From assembly GCA_013288445.1 (NCBI GenBank), contig JABDBX010000002.1, forward strand, positions 1-59,980: 59,980 bases of DNA. The letters are read 5' to 3'. The translations under genes and the position numbers were made by a program. The notes beneath the pieces are model-generated. The model was not told the DNA's origin, did not search any database, and was given only the letters and a program-made list of their open reading frames with translations. This DNA is from Bacteroidota bacterium. GTDB lineage: Bacteria > Bacteroidota > Bacteroidia > Chitinophagales > Chitinophagaceae. Below are positions 8,362 to 16,207 of the stretch, one piece after another (within the stretch, counting starts at the first letter, position 1; every line of letters starts with the position of its first letter).

Positions 8362-9078
8362 ATGCAAAAAGGAATTTTAAAAGGCGCTTCGAAACTGGCG
8401 GCGGTAATGTGTCTTGTTTCCAGTATCAACTCTTATGGCCAGGATATTGTGAAGGTAAGAAACCAGAATTTCACTTCTTATTTTTCTAAAACACAGCATA
8501 TACCCGTTTTGGTGGTTTATTCGCTTACCCCTGACCTCTTTAATTGCATAAAAATGAAGGGTGAAGCAGGCATAAGACTGCAAACCGACCCACAGTTGCC
8601 AGATGCAACGTCACTAAGGGATGACTATAATAATTCTCTTTTTGACAATGCACAAATGATGGCCCCTGAAGAAAATACCTGCGACAGGGACGCTTATACA
8701 GAGAGCTATTACTTTACCAACGTTATGCCAATGCCTAAAGACCTGTACAAGGAACTTTGGGAAAAACTGCACGACAAGGAAATACTGAAAGCAAAGAAGT
8801 TTAAGAAAGTAAAAGTGTTTGCAGGCACGGTGGGCCGCAACTGGGTAATAGGCAGGGACAATAACGTTATTGTACCGGAATGGTGCTGGAAGGTGATCTA
8901 TATTCCAAGCACAGATGAGTACCTGTGCTACCAGTTCCACAATATTGAACCATATACACCCGGCGATAAGCTGGCAAACCACAAGGTGGACATAAACACT
9001 ATAGAATCATTGGCCGGAGTGCATTTCGTTAATGGTGTTATATCGGCGCCATACGTTACAGCCACTCCGAATAATTAA
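8362..9078 (+). CDS. Secreted NUC-fold (DNA/RNA non-specific endonuclease-like) protein lacking the catalytic His
   Basis: The 238-residue protein has a signal peptide (cut near NSYGQ) and a NUC-like core: VVYSLTP near 52, then the region equivalent to DRGH(x)APA...(Y)LSN(x)xPQ. Here that block reads DNAQMMAPE (95-103) and YYFTNVMPM (116-124). The metal-binding Asn is kept at 120, 22 residues after position 98 as in active relatives, but the general-base His is Gln98 and the Arg is Asn96. Later, VKVFAGTVG and VIVPEWCWKVIY also fit the fold. It is probably not an ordinary nuclease. It stands alone, with its own terminator. Confidence 0.7.
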   Translation: MQKGILKGASKLAAVMCLVSSINSYGQDIVKVRNQNFTSYFSKTQHIPVLVVYSLTPDLFNCIKMKGEAGIRLQTDPQLPDATSLRDDYNNSLFDNAQMMAPEENTCDRDAYTESYYFTNVMPMPKDLYKELWEKLHDKEILKAKKFKKVKVFAGTVGRNWVIGRDNNVIVPEWCWKVIYIPSTDEYLCYQFHNIEPYTPGDKLANHKVDINTIESLAGVHFVNGVISAPYVTATPNN

Positions 9079-9098
9079 TCTTTTTGAAATAATTTATG

Positions 9099-9143
9099 AT
9101 GTGGCAGGCAGCAACCATTTGGTTGTGATCTGCCACATTTTTT
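9099..9143 (+). terminator. Intrinsic terminator after the NUC-like gene
   Basis: ATGTGGCAG (9099-9107) pairs with CTGCCACAT (9130-9138), with an inner CAACC/GGTTG stem, followed by six T. Confidence 0.85.
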
Positions 9144-9247
9144 CAATTAGCCATACCGGCGGTAGCCCCGGTCTTTAGGTGGCTGGATCTACAAGTATTC
9201 TTTTGCAACATGGACTGCCTCATCTGGAAACCGAAAGGGCGAAATCT

Positions 9248-9283
9248 AATAGCGATGGGCATCGCCCATCAAACTTGCGCAGG
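9248..9283. repeat. Short dispersed repeat AATAGCGATGGGCATCGCCC, copy 2
   Basis: This is the partner of 3147-3182 and shares the palindromic core and the 3' flank AACTTGCGCAGGA. It lies between a terminator and another inverted-end element. Confidence 0.6.
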
Positions 9284-9326
9284 ACACGACGCTCCATACC
9301 AAATGCAAGAAAATATGCCGAGCAAA

Positions 9327-9497
9327 GCAATCATTAACTTAACGAAAAGTGGAGTAGAATGATGAAGTTGATGGCATATTCCGGCGCATTCCCCCCTGCG
9401 CGAAGGCGTTGTGCGCCGGCGAAGGGGAAAAGGGGGATGTCTGTCACTCGCGTGGTAAAGAGGCAATATCCCAACTTGAGCTTAACGTAATGATTGC
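9327..9497. repeat. Inverted-end element GCAATCATTAACTTAACG
   Basis: GCAATCATTAACTTAACG (9327-9344) and CTTAACGTAATGATTGC (9481-9497) are near-exact inverted copies. The centre is GC-rich with AAGGCGTTGTGCGCCGGCG. The ends resemble those at 2983-3131. It ends 18 nt before the DUF1015 stop codon. Confidence 0.55.
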
Positions 9498-9515
9498 CCT
9501 TTAGGGGTTGGAGGT

Positions 9516-10757
9516 TTAGATCATATACACCACAAGCCCGTCGCGCAGCTTAGGTTCAAACCAGGTGCTTTTGGGTGGCATTACGTTGCCGCTGTCTGCA
9601 ATAGCAAATAACTGCATTATGGTTACCGGGTACAATGAAAAAGCAACTGCAGCTTCCTTAGTATCCACTTTTTTCTGCAATGCACCCATTCCCCTTATGC
9701 CGCCTACAAAGTCTATCCGCTTATCTGTTCTCGGGTCTTTAATGCCCAGCAATTTGTCCAATACATTGTTCTGCAAAATGGTCACATCCAGCACACCTAT
9801 AGGGTCATCAGAAAAGGTGCCTGGCTTTGCCACCAGCCTATACCAGGCATCGCCCAGGTACATACCAAATTCATGTGCCTGCCTGGGCTTATACGGTTCA
9901 CCACCTACCCTCTGTATTTCAAACTCTTTTTCCAGCGCCTGTATAAATTCTTCCGGTATCATGCCATTCAGGTCTTTGGCCACCCGGTTGTAGTCCATTA
10001 TCTGTAGCTGGCTGGCCGGGAAAATACAGGTCACAAAGTAATTAAACGATTCATCCCCATCCACCGAATAGCCATTATCGCGCATCTCCTTGCAAACCTT
10101 AGCCGCCGATGCCGCCCTGTGGTGGCCGTCTGCTATATATGTGCAAGGCACATCTTGTGCAAAATTGTGGGTTATGGCCGCTACCTTAGGGTATTCGTCT
10201 ATTACCCAGAAAATGTGCCGTATGCCATCGTGCGCCACAAAATCATAGGCTGGTTTGTGGGCTGCTTTCCATTCGTCAATGATGTGCTGCACACTGTCAC
10301 AATCGTGGTAGGCAAGAAACACTATCCCGGTTTGCGCGCCTGTAGCGGTGATATGGTTTATGCGGTCCAGCTCCTTTTCAGGCCGTGTAAATTCGTGTTT
10401 CTTTACTATACCGTTGTTATAATCGTCAATAGACGACCCGCATACCAGGCCGGTCTGCGAGCGGCCATCCATCACCAGCTCATAAATGTAGTAGCATGGG
10501 TCGGGGTCCTGCACAAGTACCTTATCCTCTACCATAGCCTCCAGGTTCTCGTCTGCCTTATCATACACCTGCTGGCTATGCACATCCACGCCTTCCGGCA
10601 GGTCTATCTCAGAGCGGGTCACATGGTAAAAATTATATGGGTCTTTCTTAAATTCCCTTGCCTCGGCTACGCTTACCACATCGTAGGGTAAGGTAGCCAC
10701 CTGTTCTGCAAATTCTTTTTTTGGCCGCAGGCCCTTGAATGGAGTGATCTTTGCCAT
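9516..10757 (-). CDS. DUF1015 family protein
   Basis: The 413-residue protein matches DUF1015 along its full length. It starts MAKITPFKGLRP with the ATLPYDVVS segment, and contains RPEKELDRINHITATGAQTG (127-146), YIADGHHRAASA (about 213-224), the NYFVTCIFPASQLQIMDYNR strand, and a late GIRGMGAL block. No enzymatic activity has been settled for the family. In many Bacteroidota it is the distal gene of a serC-serA-DUF1015 cluster. Here serC lies about 2.9 kb upstream on the same strand, with a foreign-looking secreted gene between them and no serA. The family call is firm. Confidence 0.88.
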   Translation of the reverse strand: MAKITPFKGLRPKKEFAEQVATLPYDVVSVAEAREFKKDPYNFYHVTRSEIDLPEGVDVHSQQVYDKADENLEAMVEDKVLVQDPDPCYYIYELVMDGRSQTGLVCGSSIDDYNNGIVKKHEFTRPEKELDRINHITATGAQTGIVFLAYHDCDSVQHIIDEWKAAHKPAYDFVAHDGIRHIFWVIDEYPKVAAITHNFAQDVPCTYIADGHHRAASAAKVCKEMRDNGYSVDGDESFNYFVTCIFPASQLQIMDYNRVAKDLNGMIPEEFIQALEKEFEIQRVGGEPYKPRQAHEFGMYLGDAWYRLVAKPGTFSDDPIGVLDVTILQNNVLDKLLGIKDPRTDKRIDFVGGIRGMGALQKKVDTKEAAVAFSLYPVTIMQLFAIADSGNVMPPKSTWFEPKLRDGLVVYMI

Positions 10758-10947
10758 AATTCCGATATCCCGGCACCCGGGATTGTATTATCCAGATTAA
10801 TAAATGCTTCGAGTGGCTAAATTATGATTTTAGGGAATGATGACGAAATAAATGCCGCCATTTAGTGGTATTTGTTTGGGCGCATTTAAAATTTTCGCAT
10901 AGCGAAAATTTTAATTCCCCCTTTGTGCGAGTGCCTGTGTAGAGCCG

Positions 10948-11038
10948 AAGGGGGGTTAGGGGGATGTTGTTCGCTCGCTCCGTGGGATTTCGCGCTGGTC
11001 ACGCGCGCTTAACTAATTGACGCGAAGATTTGAAAAGC
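10948..11038. repeat. Repeat shared upstream of two secreted-protein genes, copy 1
   Basis: The stretch GGGGGGTTAGGGGGATGTT...CGCGCTTAACTAATTGACGCGAAGATTTGAAA recurs in shorter form at 21062-21138, in both cases on the same strand upstream of a large secreted-protein gene. It contains several CGCGC-type palindromes. It may be part of a dispersed repeat rather than a promoter. Confidence 0.5.
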
Positions 11039-11050
11039 ACCACTGTACCC

Positions 11051-11289
11051 CAGGGCAAACGCATTAAAATTGATAAACCCGAAGGGTTGATATTATTATA
11101 GCAAATGGACAAAAAAACGCCGATAAACCCCGAAGGGGGTGATATTATTTGCTAATGCATGACGAAATAATATCACCCCTTCGGGGTTTTGCACAGGTTA
11201 GAAATATTATCCTATAATAATATCAACCCTTCGGGTTTACTGTAACAACTGAGTCAGTTGAATACCGGCATTTTAATGCGTTTGCCCTG
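11051..11289. mobile_element. Nested palindromic element E1 with 10-bp flanking direct repeat
   Basis: The ends CAGGGCAAACGC and GCGTTTGCCCTG are exact inverted copies. Within lie a 27-bp perfect inverted repeat (11075-11101 with 11212-11238, core CCCGAAGGG) and a nested 25-bp pair (11125-11150 with 11165-11189, core CCCCGAAGGGG). The sequence CACTGTACCC occurs directly before (11041-11050) and after (11290-11299) the element and looks like a target-site duplication. No ORF is inside. Confidence 0.7.
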
Positions 11290-11352
11290 CACTGTACCCA
11301 GTTTAATGGCTGCGTGTCAATAATTCTTTATAACTTCATTAAAATTACACTT

Positions 11353-13320
11353 ATGAAATCATTATTCGCTTTGATCTCCAAAAGAGTGGGCAATTTTTTA
11401 GTGTTTATTTTTTTATGCGCTTACCCACGCATAACACTTGCCCAGATCATTAACACTATTGCCGGCAGTGTTGCCGGTGTGCAAGGCTATTCGGGCGATG
11501 GCGGCCCGGCAACGGCAGCCCTGCTTTCGACAACTATCCAAATAGCGCTGGATGGGCATGGGAATATATTTTTTTCGGACAACTATAACGATATTATCCG
11601 TAAAATAGATGCATGTGGTATTATAACTACAGTAGCAGGCACACCCCTGGCGGGTGGGACTGGCGGCGATGGATCGGCGGCAACCGCTGCCTTGCTTGGC
11701 AGCCCCGGGGGTGTGGCCGTTGACGGTATCGGTAATATGTATATAAGTAACGATGCATACAGAATAAGAAAGGTAAGCGCCCTGGGCATTATTACCACGA
11801 TAGCTGGGAATGGTGTTGCGGGCTTTTCGGGCGATGGTGGCCCGGCAACTGCTGCCTTGGTGGGTAGGCTGGGATACATCACTGTTGACAGGATAGGGAA
11901 TGTCTATTTTTGTGACCAGGGTACTCCGCCAACTTTTAGTGGGCAGCGCATCCGAAAAATAGACACTGCAGGCATCATCACCACTTATGCGGGCACTGGA
12001 TCGCACGGGTTTGGCGGCGATGGGGGGCCTGCCACGGCTGCGATTTTAAATGATCCTACTGATATTTCTTTCGATGCATATGGCAATGGTTACATTACTG
12101 ATGGGTTAAATTACCGTATCAGGAAGGTGGATACGGCCGGTATTATTATTACAGTGGCGGGCACCGGAACCTCCGGTTTTTACGGCGATGGTATGGCGGC
12201 TACCGTTGCCCAGTTGCGGCCATCGGAAGCATCGGTGGATGATTCGGGAAATATTTTGATAAGCGATGCCGGGAACGGCAGGCTGCGCAGGGTAAATACA
12301 GCGGGCATCATCACCACTATTGCTGGCAATGGCACCTATGTATATAGTGGGGATGGCGGCCCGGCAACCGCAGCAGGTTTCACAGACCCAATAAGGGATG
12401 CCGTGACCGATAAATTTGGAAACATCTTCGTTTCGGATGAAACAGGCGGCAGGATACGGATGATCGGCGCCTTTCATGCCCCTCTTTTTGTGGGAGATAC
12501 TACCGGTGGACTCCACCTGAATGCGTGCGGTACCAATGTCATGGACATTAATGCACTGCTCGCAGTTATTGATTCAGACTACGGCCAAACCGAGACCTGG
12601 GGCATGCTTACCCCGCCTGCACATGGCGCCGTAACCGGCACCTATAGCGCCACCACGCTTGGTGTTTTATTAACGCCCACCGGGTTTTATTATACGGCCG
12701 CAGTGGGCTATACCGGAACAGATTCATTCCGTATGCAGGTAACAGATTGCCGGGGCCAGTCGGGTACTGCCACCATTTTTGTTACTGTAAATCCGTTGCC
12801 AAATGCCGGCAGTATTGCTGGTACCGACCACGTATGCCCCGGTAGTAGCGTAACGCTCACAGATACTACTGCAGGAGGTGCATGGAGCAGCAGTAATACC
12901 GCTATATCTACGGTAGGTACCGCTGGTGTCGCAATTGGTGGTGCATCGGGCCTGGATACTGTGCTATATACCGTTATCGCTGCAACCACAGGCTGTAGTG
13001 CCAGCGCGCTGTTCCCGCTTACGGTGCTGCCACACTCGGCGTGCAATGAAGGGACAGGCAATGTGGCAATGCGGCAATACGGCGATGTGACTGTGTGGCC
13101 TAACCCAAACGATGGTTCGTTTACGCTTTCTTTACCAGACATCGCTAATGAGGAAGCCCGAGTAACCATCATCAATGTAGCTGGAGAAAAAGTAATGGAG
13201 TTTACTGTACAAACCATCACGCTGACGCCTGTAAAAATGACATTGCCAATAGGGGTCTATACTATATATGCTATAGCTCCGGGCAAAACCTGGAAAAGTG
13301 AGGTAGTAGTAGATCATTAG
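11353..13320 (+). CDS. NHL-repeat secreted protein with Ig-like domains and T9SS type A sorting domain
   Basis: This 655-residue protein begins MKSLFALISKR with a signal peptide ending near ITLAQ. Residues about 30-380 hold NHL-type beta-propeller blades with the recurring phrases GYSGDGGPATAA and IITTIAGNG. A cadherin/Ig-like stretch follows (about 390-480, TDSFRMQVTD), then a second Ig-like module (about 485-570, VCPGSSVTLTD). It ends in a type A sorting domain (VWPNPNDGSFTLSLP ... PIGVYTIY). It should be exported by Sec and T9SS to the cell surface, for binding or adhesion. An in-frame ATG at 11314 is less likely. The gene sits between two palindromic elements in the DUF1015-serC interval. 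Confidence 0.88.
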   Translation: MKSLFALISKRVGNFLVFIFLCAYPRITLAQIINTIAGSVAGVQGYSGDGGPATAALLSTTIQIALDGHGNIFFSDNYNDIIRKIDACGIITTVAGTPLAGGTGGDGSAATAALLGSPGGVAVDGIGNMYISNDAYRIRKVSALGIITTIAGNGVAGFSGDGGPATAALVGRLGYITVDRIGNVYFCDQGTPPTFSGQRIRKIDTAGIITTYAGTGSHGFGGDGGPATAAILNDPTDISFDAYGNGYITDGLNYRIRKVDTAGIIITVAGTGTSGFYGDGMAATVAQLRPSEASVDDSGNILISDAGNGRLRRVNTAGIITTIAGNGTYVYSGDGGPATAAGFTDPIRDAVTDKFGNIFVSDETGGRIRMIGAFHAPLFVGDTTGGLHLNACGTNVMDINALLAVIDSDYGQTETWGMLTPPAHGAVTGTYSATTLGVLLTPTGFYYTAAVGYTGTDSFRMQVTDCRGQSGTATIFVTVNPLPNAGSIAGTDHVCPGSSVTLTDTTAGGAWSSSNTAISTVGTAGVAIGGASGLDTVLYTVIAATTGCSASALFPLTVLPHSACNEGTGNVAMRQYGDVTVWPNPNDGSFTLSLPDIANEEARVTIINVAGEKVMEFTVQTITLTPVKMTLPIGVYTIYAIAPGKTWKSEVVVDH

Positions 13321-13330
13321 GTGTTCCTCG

Positions 13331-13563
13331 GGGCAAACGCATTAAAATGCCAATATTCAATTGATTTAGTATCTATTGTAAACCCGAAGGGTTGGCATTA
13401 TTATAGAACAATATATCAAGTCACGAAAGAACCCTGAAAGGGTGGCATTATCCGCTCACGCATAGAAAAATAATGTCACCCTTTCAGGGTTTATCGGCGT
13501 TTTTAATTCGTCAGCTATAATAATATCACCCCTTCGGGTTTATCAATTTTAATTCGTTTGCCC
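13331..13563. repeat. Nested palindromic element E2
   Basis: The ends GGGCAAACGCATTAAAAT and ATTTTAATTCGTTTGCCC are inverted copies. Inside are paired CCCGAAGGG / CCCTTCGGG arms and an inner CCCTGAAAGGGTG / CACCCTTTCAGGG pair. It is the same family as E1 (11051-11289) and lies 10 nt after the stop codon of the NHL gene, so the gene is bracketed by the two. No clear target-site duplication is seen. Confidence 0.7.
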
Positions 13564-13599
13564 TATGGAGCTCCTGAACCCATTCGTTCTTTCCAAAAT

Positions 13600-13637
13600 A
13601 AAAAAGCCGGGTTCCGATATTCGGAAGACCCGGTTTT
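13600..13637 (-). terminator. Terminator of serC
   Basis: Read on the minus strand, ACCGGGTCTTCCG pairs across AATA with CGGAACCCGG, and CTTTTTTA follows. It lies about 30 nt past the serC stop. Confidence 0.8.
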
Positions 13638-13665
13638 AATTTTTGTTGTAGTTCAATATATAAGG

Positions 13666-14733
13666 CTACCCCTTAAATCCCGTCATCAGCTCCACCAGCC
13701 GCTCCACAGACTCCAATGGCACCGCGTTATATATCGATGCCCGGAATCCGCCAACAGAACGATGGCCTTTTATCCCCGTAATATCCCTATCCTCGCAAAG
13801 TGCAAGGAACAATTTTTCCAGTTCCGGTGTATTGGCGGTAAAGCACACATTCATTAAGCTACGATGGGCTTTTTCCTTTACATGCGCCGTAAATACACTG
13901 CTGCTGTCTATGGCGTCATAGAGCAGTTTTGCCTTTTGTTTGTTTTCCGCTTCAATAGTGTCTATCCCACGCTCCTTTATCCAGCGCAGCATCAGCAGGG
14001 AAACGTAAACACCAAAGACATTACTCGTATTTAGTATGGAATCTTCCTTTACCTGTGCTTTGTAGCTAAGCATGGGCGGCATTTCTCTTGCCACATGCTT
14101 CAGCATATCCTTATGGATAACAGCCAGCCCTACTCCCGCAACGCCTAAGTTTTTCTGTGCAGCAGCGTAAAACATGCTGTACTTGCTATAGTCATGCTTT
14201 TGCGAAAATATATCGCTGCTCATGTCAGCTATCAGCGGCGCCTTGCTCTTGGGTATGGTATGCCATTGTGTGCCGGCTATTGTATTGTTGGTGGTAAAAT
14301 GAACATACGCCAGTCCTTTGGGTTGTGTAGCAGGCCATACAGGCAGGTGGCTGTAGTTATCATCCTTAGACGATGCAAGAGCCACCGCGTTTCCATAACT
14401 GGTAGCATATACAAGCGCCTCATTGGCCCAGTGCCCGCTGTCTATGTATCCGGCAGTGCCCCCTTCGGGCAAAAAATTCATGGGTATCATACAGAACTGC
14501 ATTCTCCCGCCGCCATGCAGCCATAGCACCTCATATTCGGCACCTATACCGCAAAGCTCGCGTATCAGCCCCTTGCTCTCTTCAATAATATCCAGGAAAT
14601 CTTTACTACGGTGTGGAAGCTCCAGTATAGATAGCCCCGTATTATTATATTTCCTTACTGCCTTCGATGCTTCATGGAGCACTTCGGGCGGCAGTTCTGA
14701 TGGCCCCGCGTTAAAGTTGATCTTTCTTTGCAT
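13666..14733 (-). CDS. serC: Phosphoserine aminotransferase
   Basis: The 355-residue protein is a standard-length SerC. It starts with NFNAGPSELPPEVL, has SILELPHRSKDF for the phosphate and PLP region, ADMSSDIFS, and the PLP-binding Lys in AAAQKNLGVAG. It closes with GHRSVGGFRASIYNAV, which positions the substrate. It is a fold-type I PLP enzyme that converts 3-phosphohydroxypyruvate and glutamate to phosphoserine in serine synthesis, and it can also serve vitamin B6 synthesis. The start codon overlaps the end of the DUF502 gene by 23 nt, so they are co-transcribed. No serA follows, unlike the common gene order of the phylum. Confidence 0.95.
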   Translation of the reverse strand: MQRKINFNAGPSELPPEVLHEASKAVRKYNNTGLSILELPHRSKDFLDIIEESKGLIRELCGIGAEYEVLWLHGGGRMQFCMIPMNFLPEGGTAGYIDSGHWANEALVYATSYGNAVALASSKDDNYSHLPVWPATQPKGLAYVHFTTNNTIAGTQWHTIPKSKAPLIADMSSDIFSQKHDYSKYSMFYAAAQKNLGVAGVGLAVIHKDMLKHVAREMPPMLSYKAQVKEDSILNTSNVFGVYVSLLMLRWIKERGIDTIEAENKQKAKLLYDAIDSSSVFTAHVKEKAHRSLMNVCFTANTPELEKLFLALCEDRDITGIKGHRSVGGFRASIYNAVPLESVERLVELMTGFKG

Positions 14734-15310
14734 TGTTTGCTTCGTCTTCTACTATAGTGATACCGCCGCTTACCGCGAATTTCATCGCCTCTCCGGCTGT
14801 CATTTCCTTTACGGGTTTTACATTTTTACTTTCCGTCACAATTACCCAACCCGATATCGCATAAGCATGTGGCATATATACCGCCACCTTCTTTTCCAGC
14901 CCGAAGTTGGTCATATCGCGCTGTGTCATAAATCCTATCCGCCAAATTTCCGGGTTTATATTCACACACACCCACACAGGTTTGTTAAATCGCTTTTTGT
15001 CGCCTACAAACGACTTGATTACATCCCGTACCGATGAGTATATATACTTAACTCCAGGGGTATGCTCCATCAGGTACGCAAACGAGTCGAACAACCACTT
15101 ACCTATAAAGAACCTCGTACCCAGGTAGCCTACCACCGTCACCACCGATATAATGATAGCAAAACCCACACCCCTCCACCGGATAAAAGGCAGCAGGTTG
15201 TCAACCCCGGTGAATACACTATACAGTACATAACCGGTTATGGCAATGGGGCTTAATAATAAAAGACCTTGTAAAAAAGACCTTATTAATACGGCTGCTA
15301 TACGGCGCAT
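14711..15310 (-). CDS. DUF502 family membrane protein
   Basis: The 199-residue protein has two N-terminal hydrophobic segments (about 8-30 and 47-66), followed by the DUF502 core: HTPGVKYIYSSVRDVIKSF, then IWRIGFMTQ and VYMPHAYAISGWVIVTES. DUF502 proteins are inner-membrane proteins of unsettled function in bacteria and plants. The last 23 nt overlap serC, which implies coupled translation. The C-terminus (EDEANNAKKDQL) is charged and unstructured. Upstream, a hairpin element (15413-15569) begins about 100 nt before the start codon and may contain or separate promoter signals. Confidence 0.85.
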   Translation of the reverse strand: MRRIAAVLIRSFLQGLLLLSPIAITGYVLYSVFTGVDNLLPFIRWRGVGFAIIISVVTVVGYLGTRFFIGKWLFDSFAYLMEHTPGVKYIYSSVRDVIKSFVGDKKRFNKPVWVCVNINPEIWRIGFMTQRDMTNFGLEKKVAVYMPHAYAISGWVIVTESKNVKPVKEMTAGEAMKFAVSGGITIVEDEANNAKKDQL

Positions 15311-15412
15311 GACCCAAAGGTACGAAAAACCTACTCATCACCCGACAAAATACGCTGTATATTTTAAATTTTTGCATTAAAATAAATATTATAAATACTT
15401 CATTCAAGATTA

Positions 15413-15569
15413 GTGACGTTGATGAAATAAATGCCCCTATATGGCGAAGTTATTTTTCCTTTTTTCGAGGCGTAAAATCTGCGAATAGTGGGCTATTTAA
15501 AGACTTTTACAACGAAGAAAAAATGGAAAAGAACAAGCCAGATGGTGGCATTTATTTTATCATCGTCAC
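15413..15569. mobile_element. Hairpin MITE family H, copy 1 (157 bp)
   Basis: The ends are GTGACG and CGTCAC, and TTA is duplicated on both sides (15410-15412 and 15570-15572). The whole element is an imperfect palindrome centred at 15491 (GCGAATAG-TGGG-CTATTT). It aligns with copies at 17802-17959, 39941-40097 and 52660-52816, the last two in inverse orientation. No coding capacity is seen. A 3-bp TWA target duplication fits IS5/IS1031-like or PIF-like transposition. Confidence 0.85.
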
Positions 15570-15611
15570 TTAATCATAAATGCCGGATCCTCGGGATAAT
15601 TGCACTCCGAG

Positions 15612-15680
15612 GATGCTGAAGGCATCAAACGTTTATAGGAAAATTAATACAAAATAAGTACCGATGCCAAAGGTATCGAA
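15612..15680. repeat. GATGCTGAAGGCATC repeat, copy 2
   Basis: It matches 3022-3088: GATGCTGAAGGCATC, AAACGTTTATAG, AATACAAAAT, then GATGCC(A/G)AAGGTATCG. Each GATGC...GCATC half is a small hairpin. Confidence 0.65.
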
Positions 15681-15779
15681 CTACGTTTGTTTGGTAAATC
15701 TCACAAATAATAGCTCAGGTCTTCATGTCAAAGTCATTTATACTTCTCGCCGCATAAGTTTGTGCAATGATAAACGGGC

Positions 15780-15967
15780 AAGCCCGATAGGGCTTAAATG
15801 ATGAATAGCCACCGGTGAAACCGGTGGGAAAATAGATGTGATTATTGAACCCCGGCGGGGTTCAACTGATATAACCCTGAAAACTACGGGTTTCACCCGG
15901 AGCTATTCACATTAAAGCCTTCCAGGCTTTTTAATTCAGTGCACATTTTTAATCCGGCGTATAGTAT
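15780..15967. repeat. Cluster of short palindromes
   Basis: A gene-free stretch with a series of hairpin units: GCCACCGGTGAAACCGGTGG, TTGAACCCCGGCGGGGTTCA, and AAAGCCTTCCAGGCTTT. They resemble REP/BIME-like repeats of the region. No ORF or promoter was recognised. Confidence 0.5.
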
Positions 15968-16100
15968 AGTTAAGGAAGTCCAGAGGACTTCAATTTGAAT
16001 AGCCGCCGGGAAAGCCGGCGGGAAATGTTGACAAGCGCCAACCCCGCAGGGGTTGAATGTGGCTTTGAGTGTGCTATTGTTGTTTAACTAAACGACATTG
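15968..16100. repeat. AATGTC-end repeat, long copy A
   Basis: It aligns with 20922-21062 over its full length: the GGAAGTCC...GGACTTC hairpin, TTTGAATAGCCGCCGG...CCGGCGG, CCAACCCCGCAGGGGTTG, and the closing TTAACTAAACGACATTG. The ends are degenerate inverted repeats. Confidence 0.7.
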
Positions 16101-16195
16101 GCCTTCAGGTCGGGGACAGCCGGAATGTTGTCATGGCTTAGCCCAGAGTTCACAATATGGGCGTCCGGATAACTCATTATTCTGCCCCCTTCAAT

Positions 16196-16203
16196 TATAT
16201 TTG
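16196..16203 (+). promoter_or_regulatory. -7 box before the PagL-like gene
   Basis: TATATTTG is a perfect match to TAnnTTTG and lies 4 nt before GTG 16208. The same spacing is seen at folD (47133-47140 and ATG 47145). It argues against the upstream in-frame ATG at 16157. Confidence 0.6.
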
Positions 16204-16207
16204 CCCA

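Noticed and set aside
10834-10880. GATGACGAAATAAATGCCGCC as a fifth full hairpin element
   Set aside because: Only the left-end similarity to family H is present; the right arm and a matching target duplication are missing, so at most it is a remnant.
11051-11289. Nested palindromes as a CRISPR array
   Set aside because: The units are inverted, not direct, and there are no regular spacers or cas genes.
13558-13857. Plus-strand frame of 99 codons at the end of serC
   Set aside because: It overlaps the serC terminator and coding end, and has no family match or start signals.
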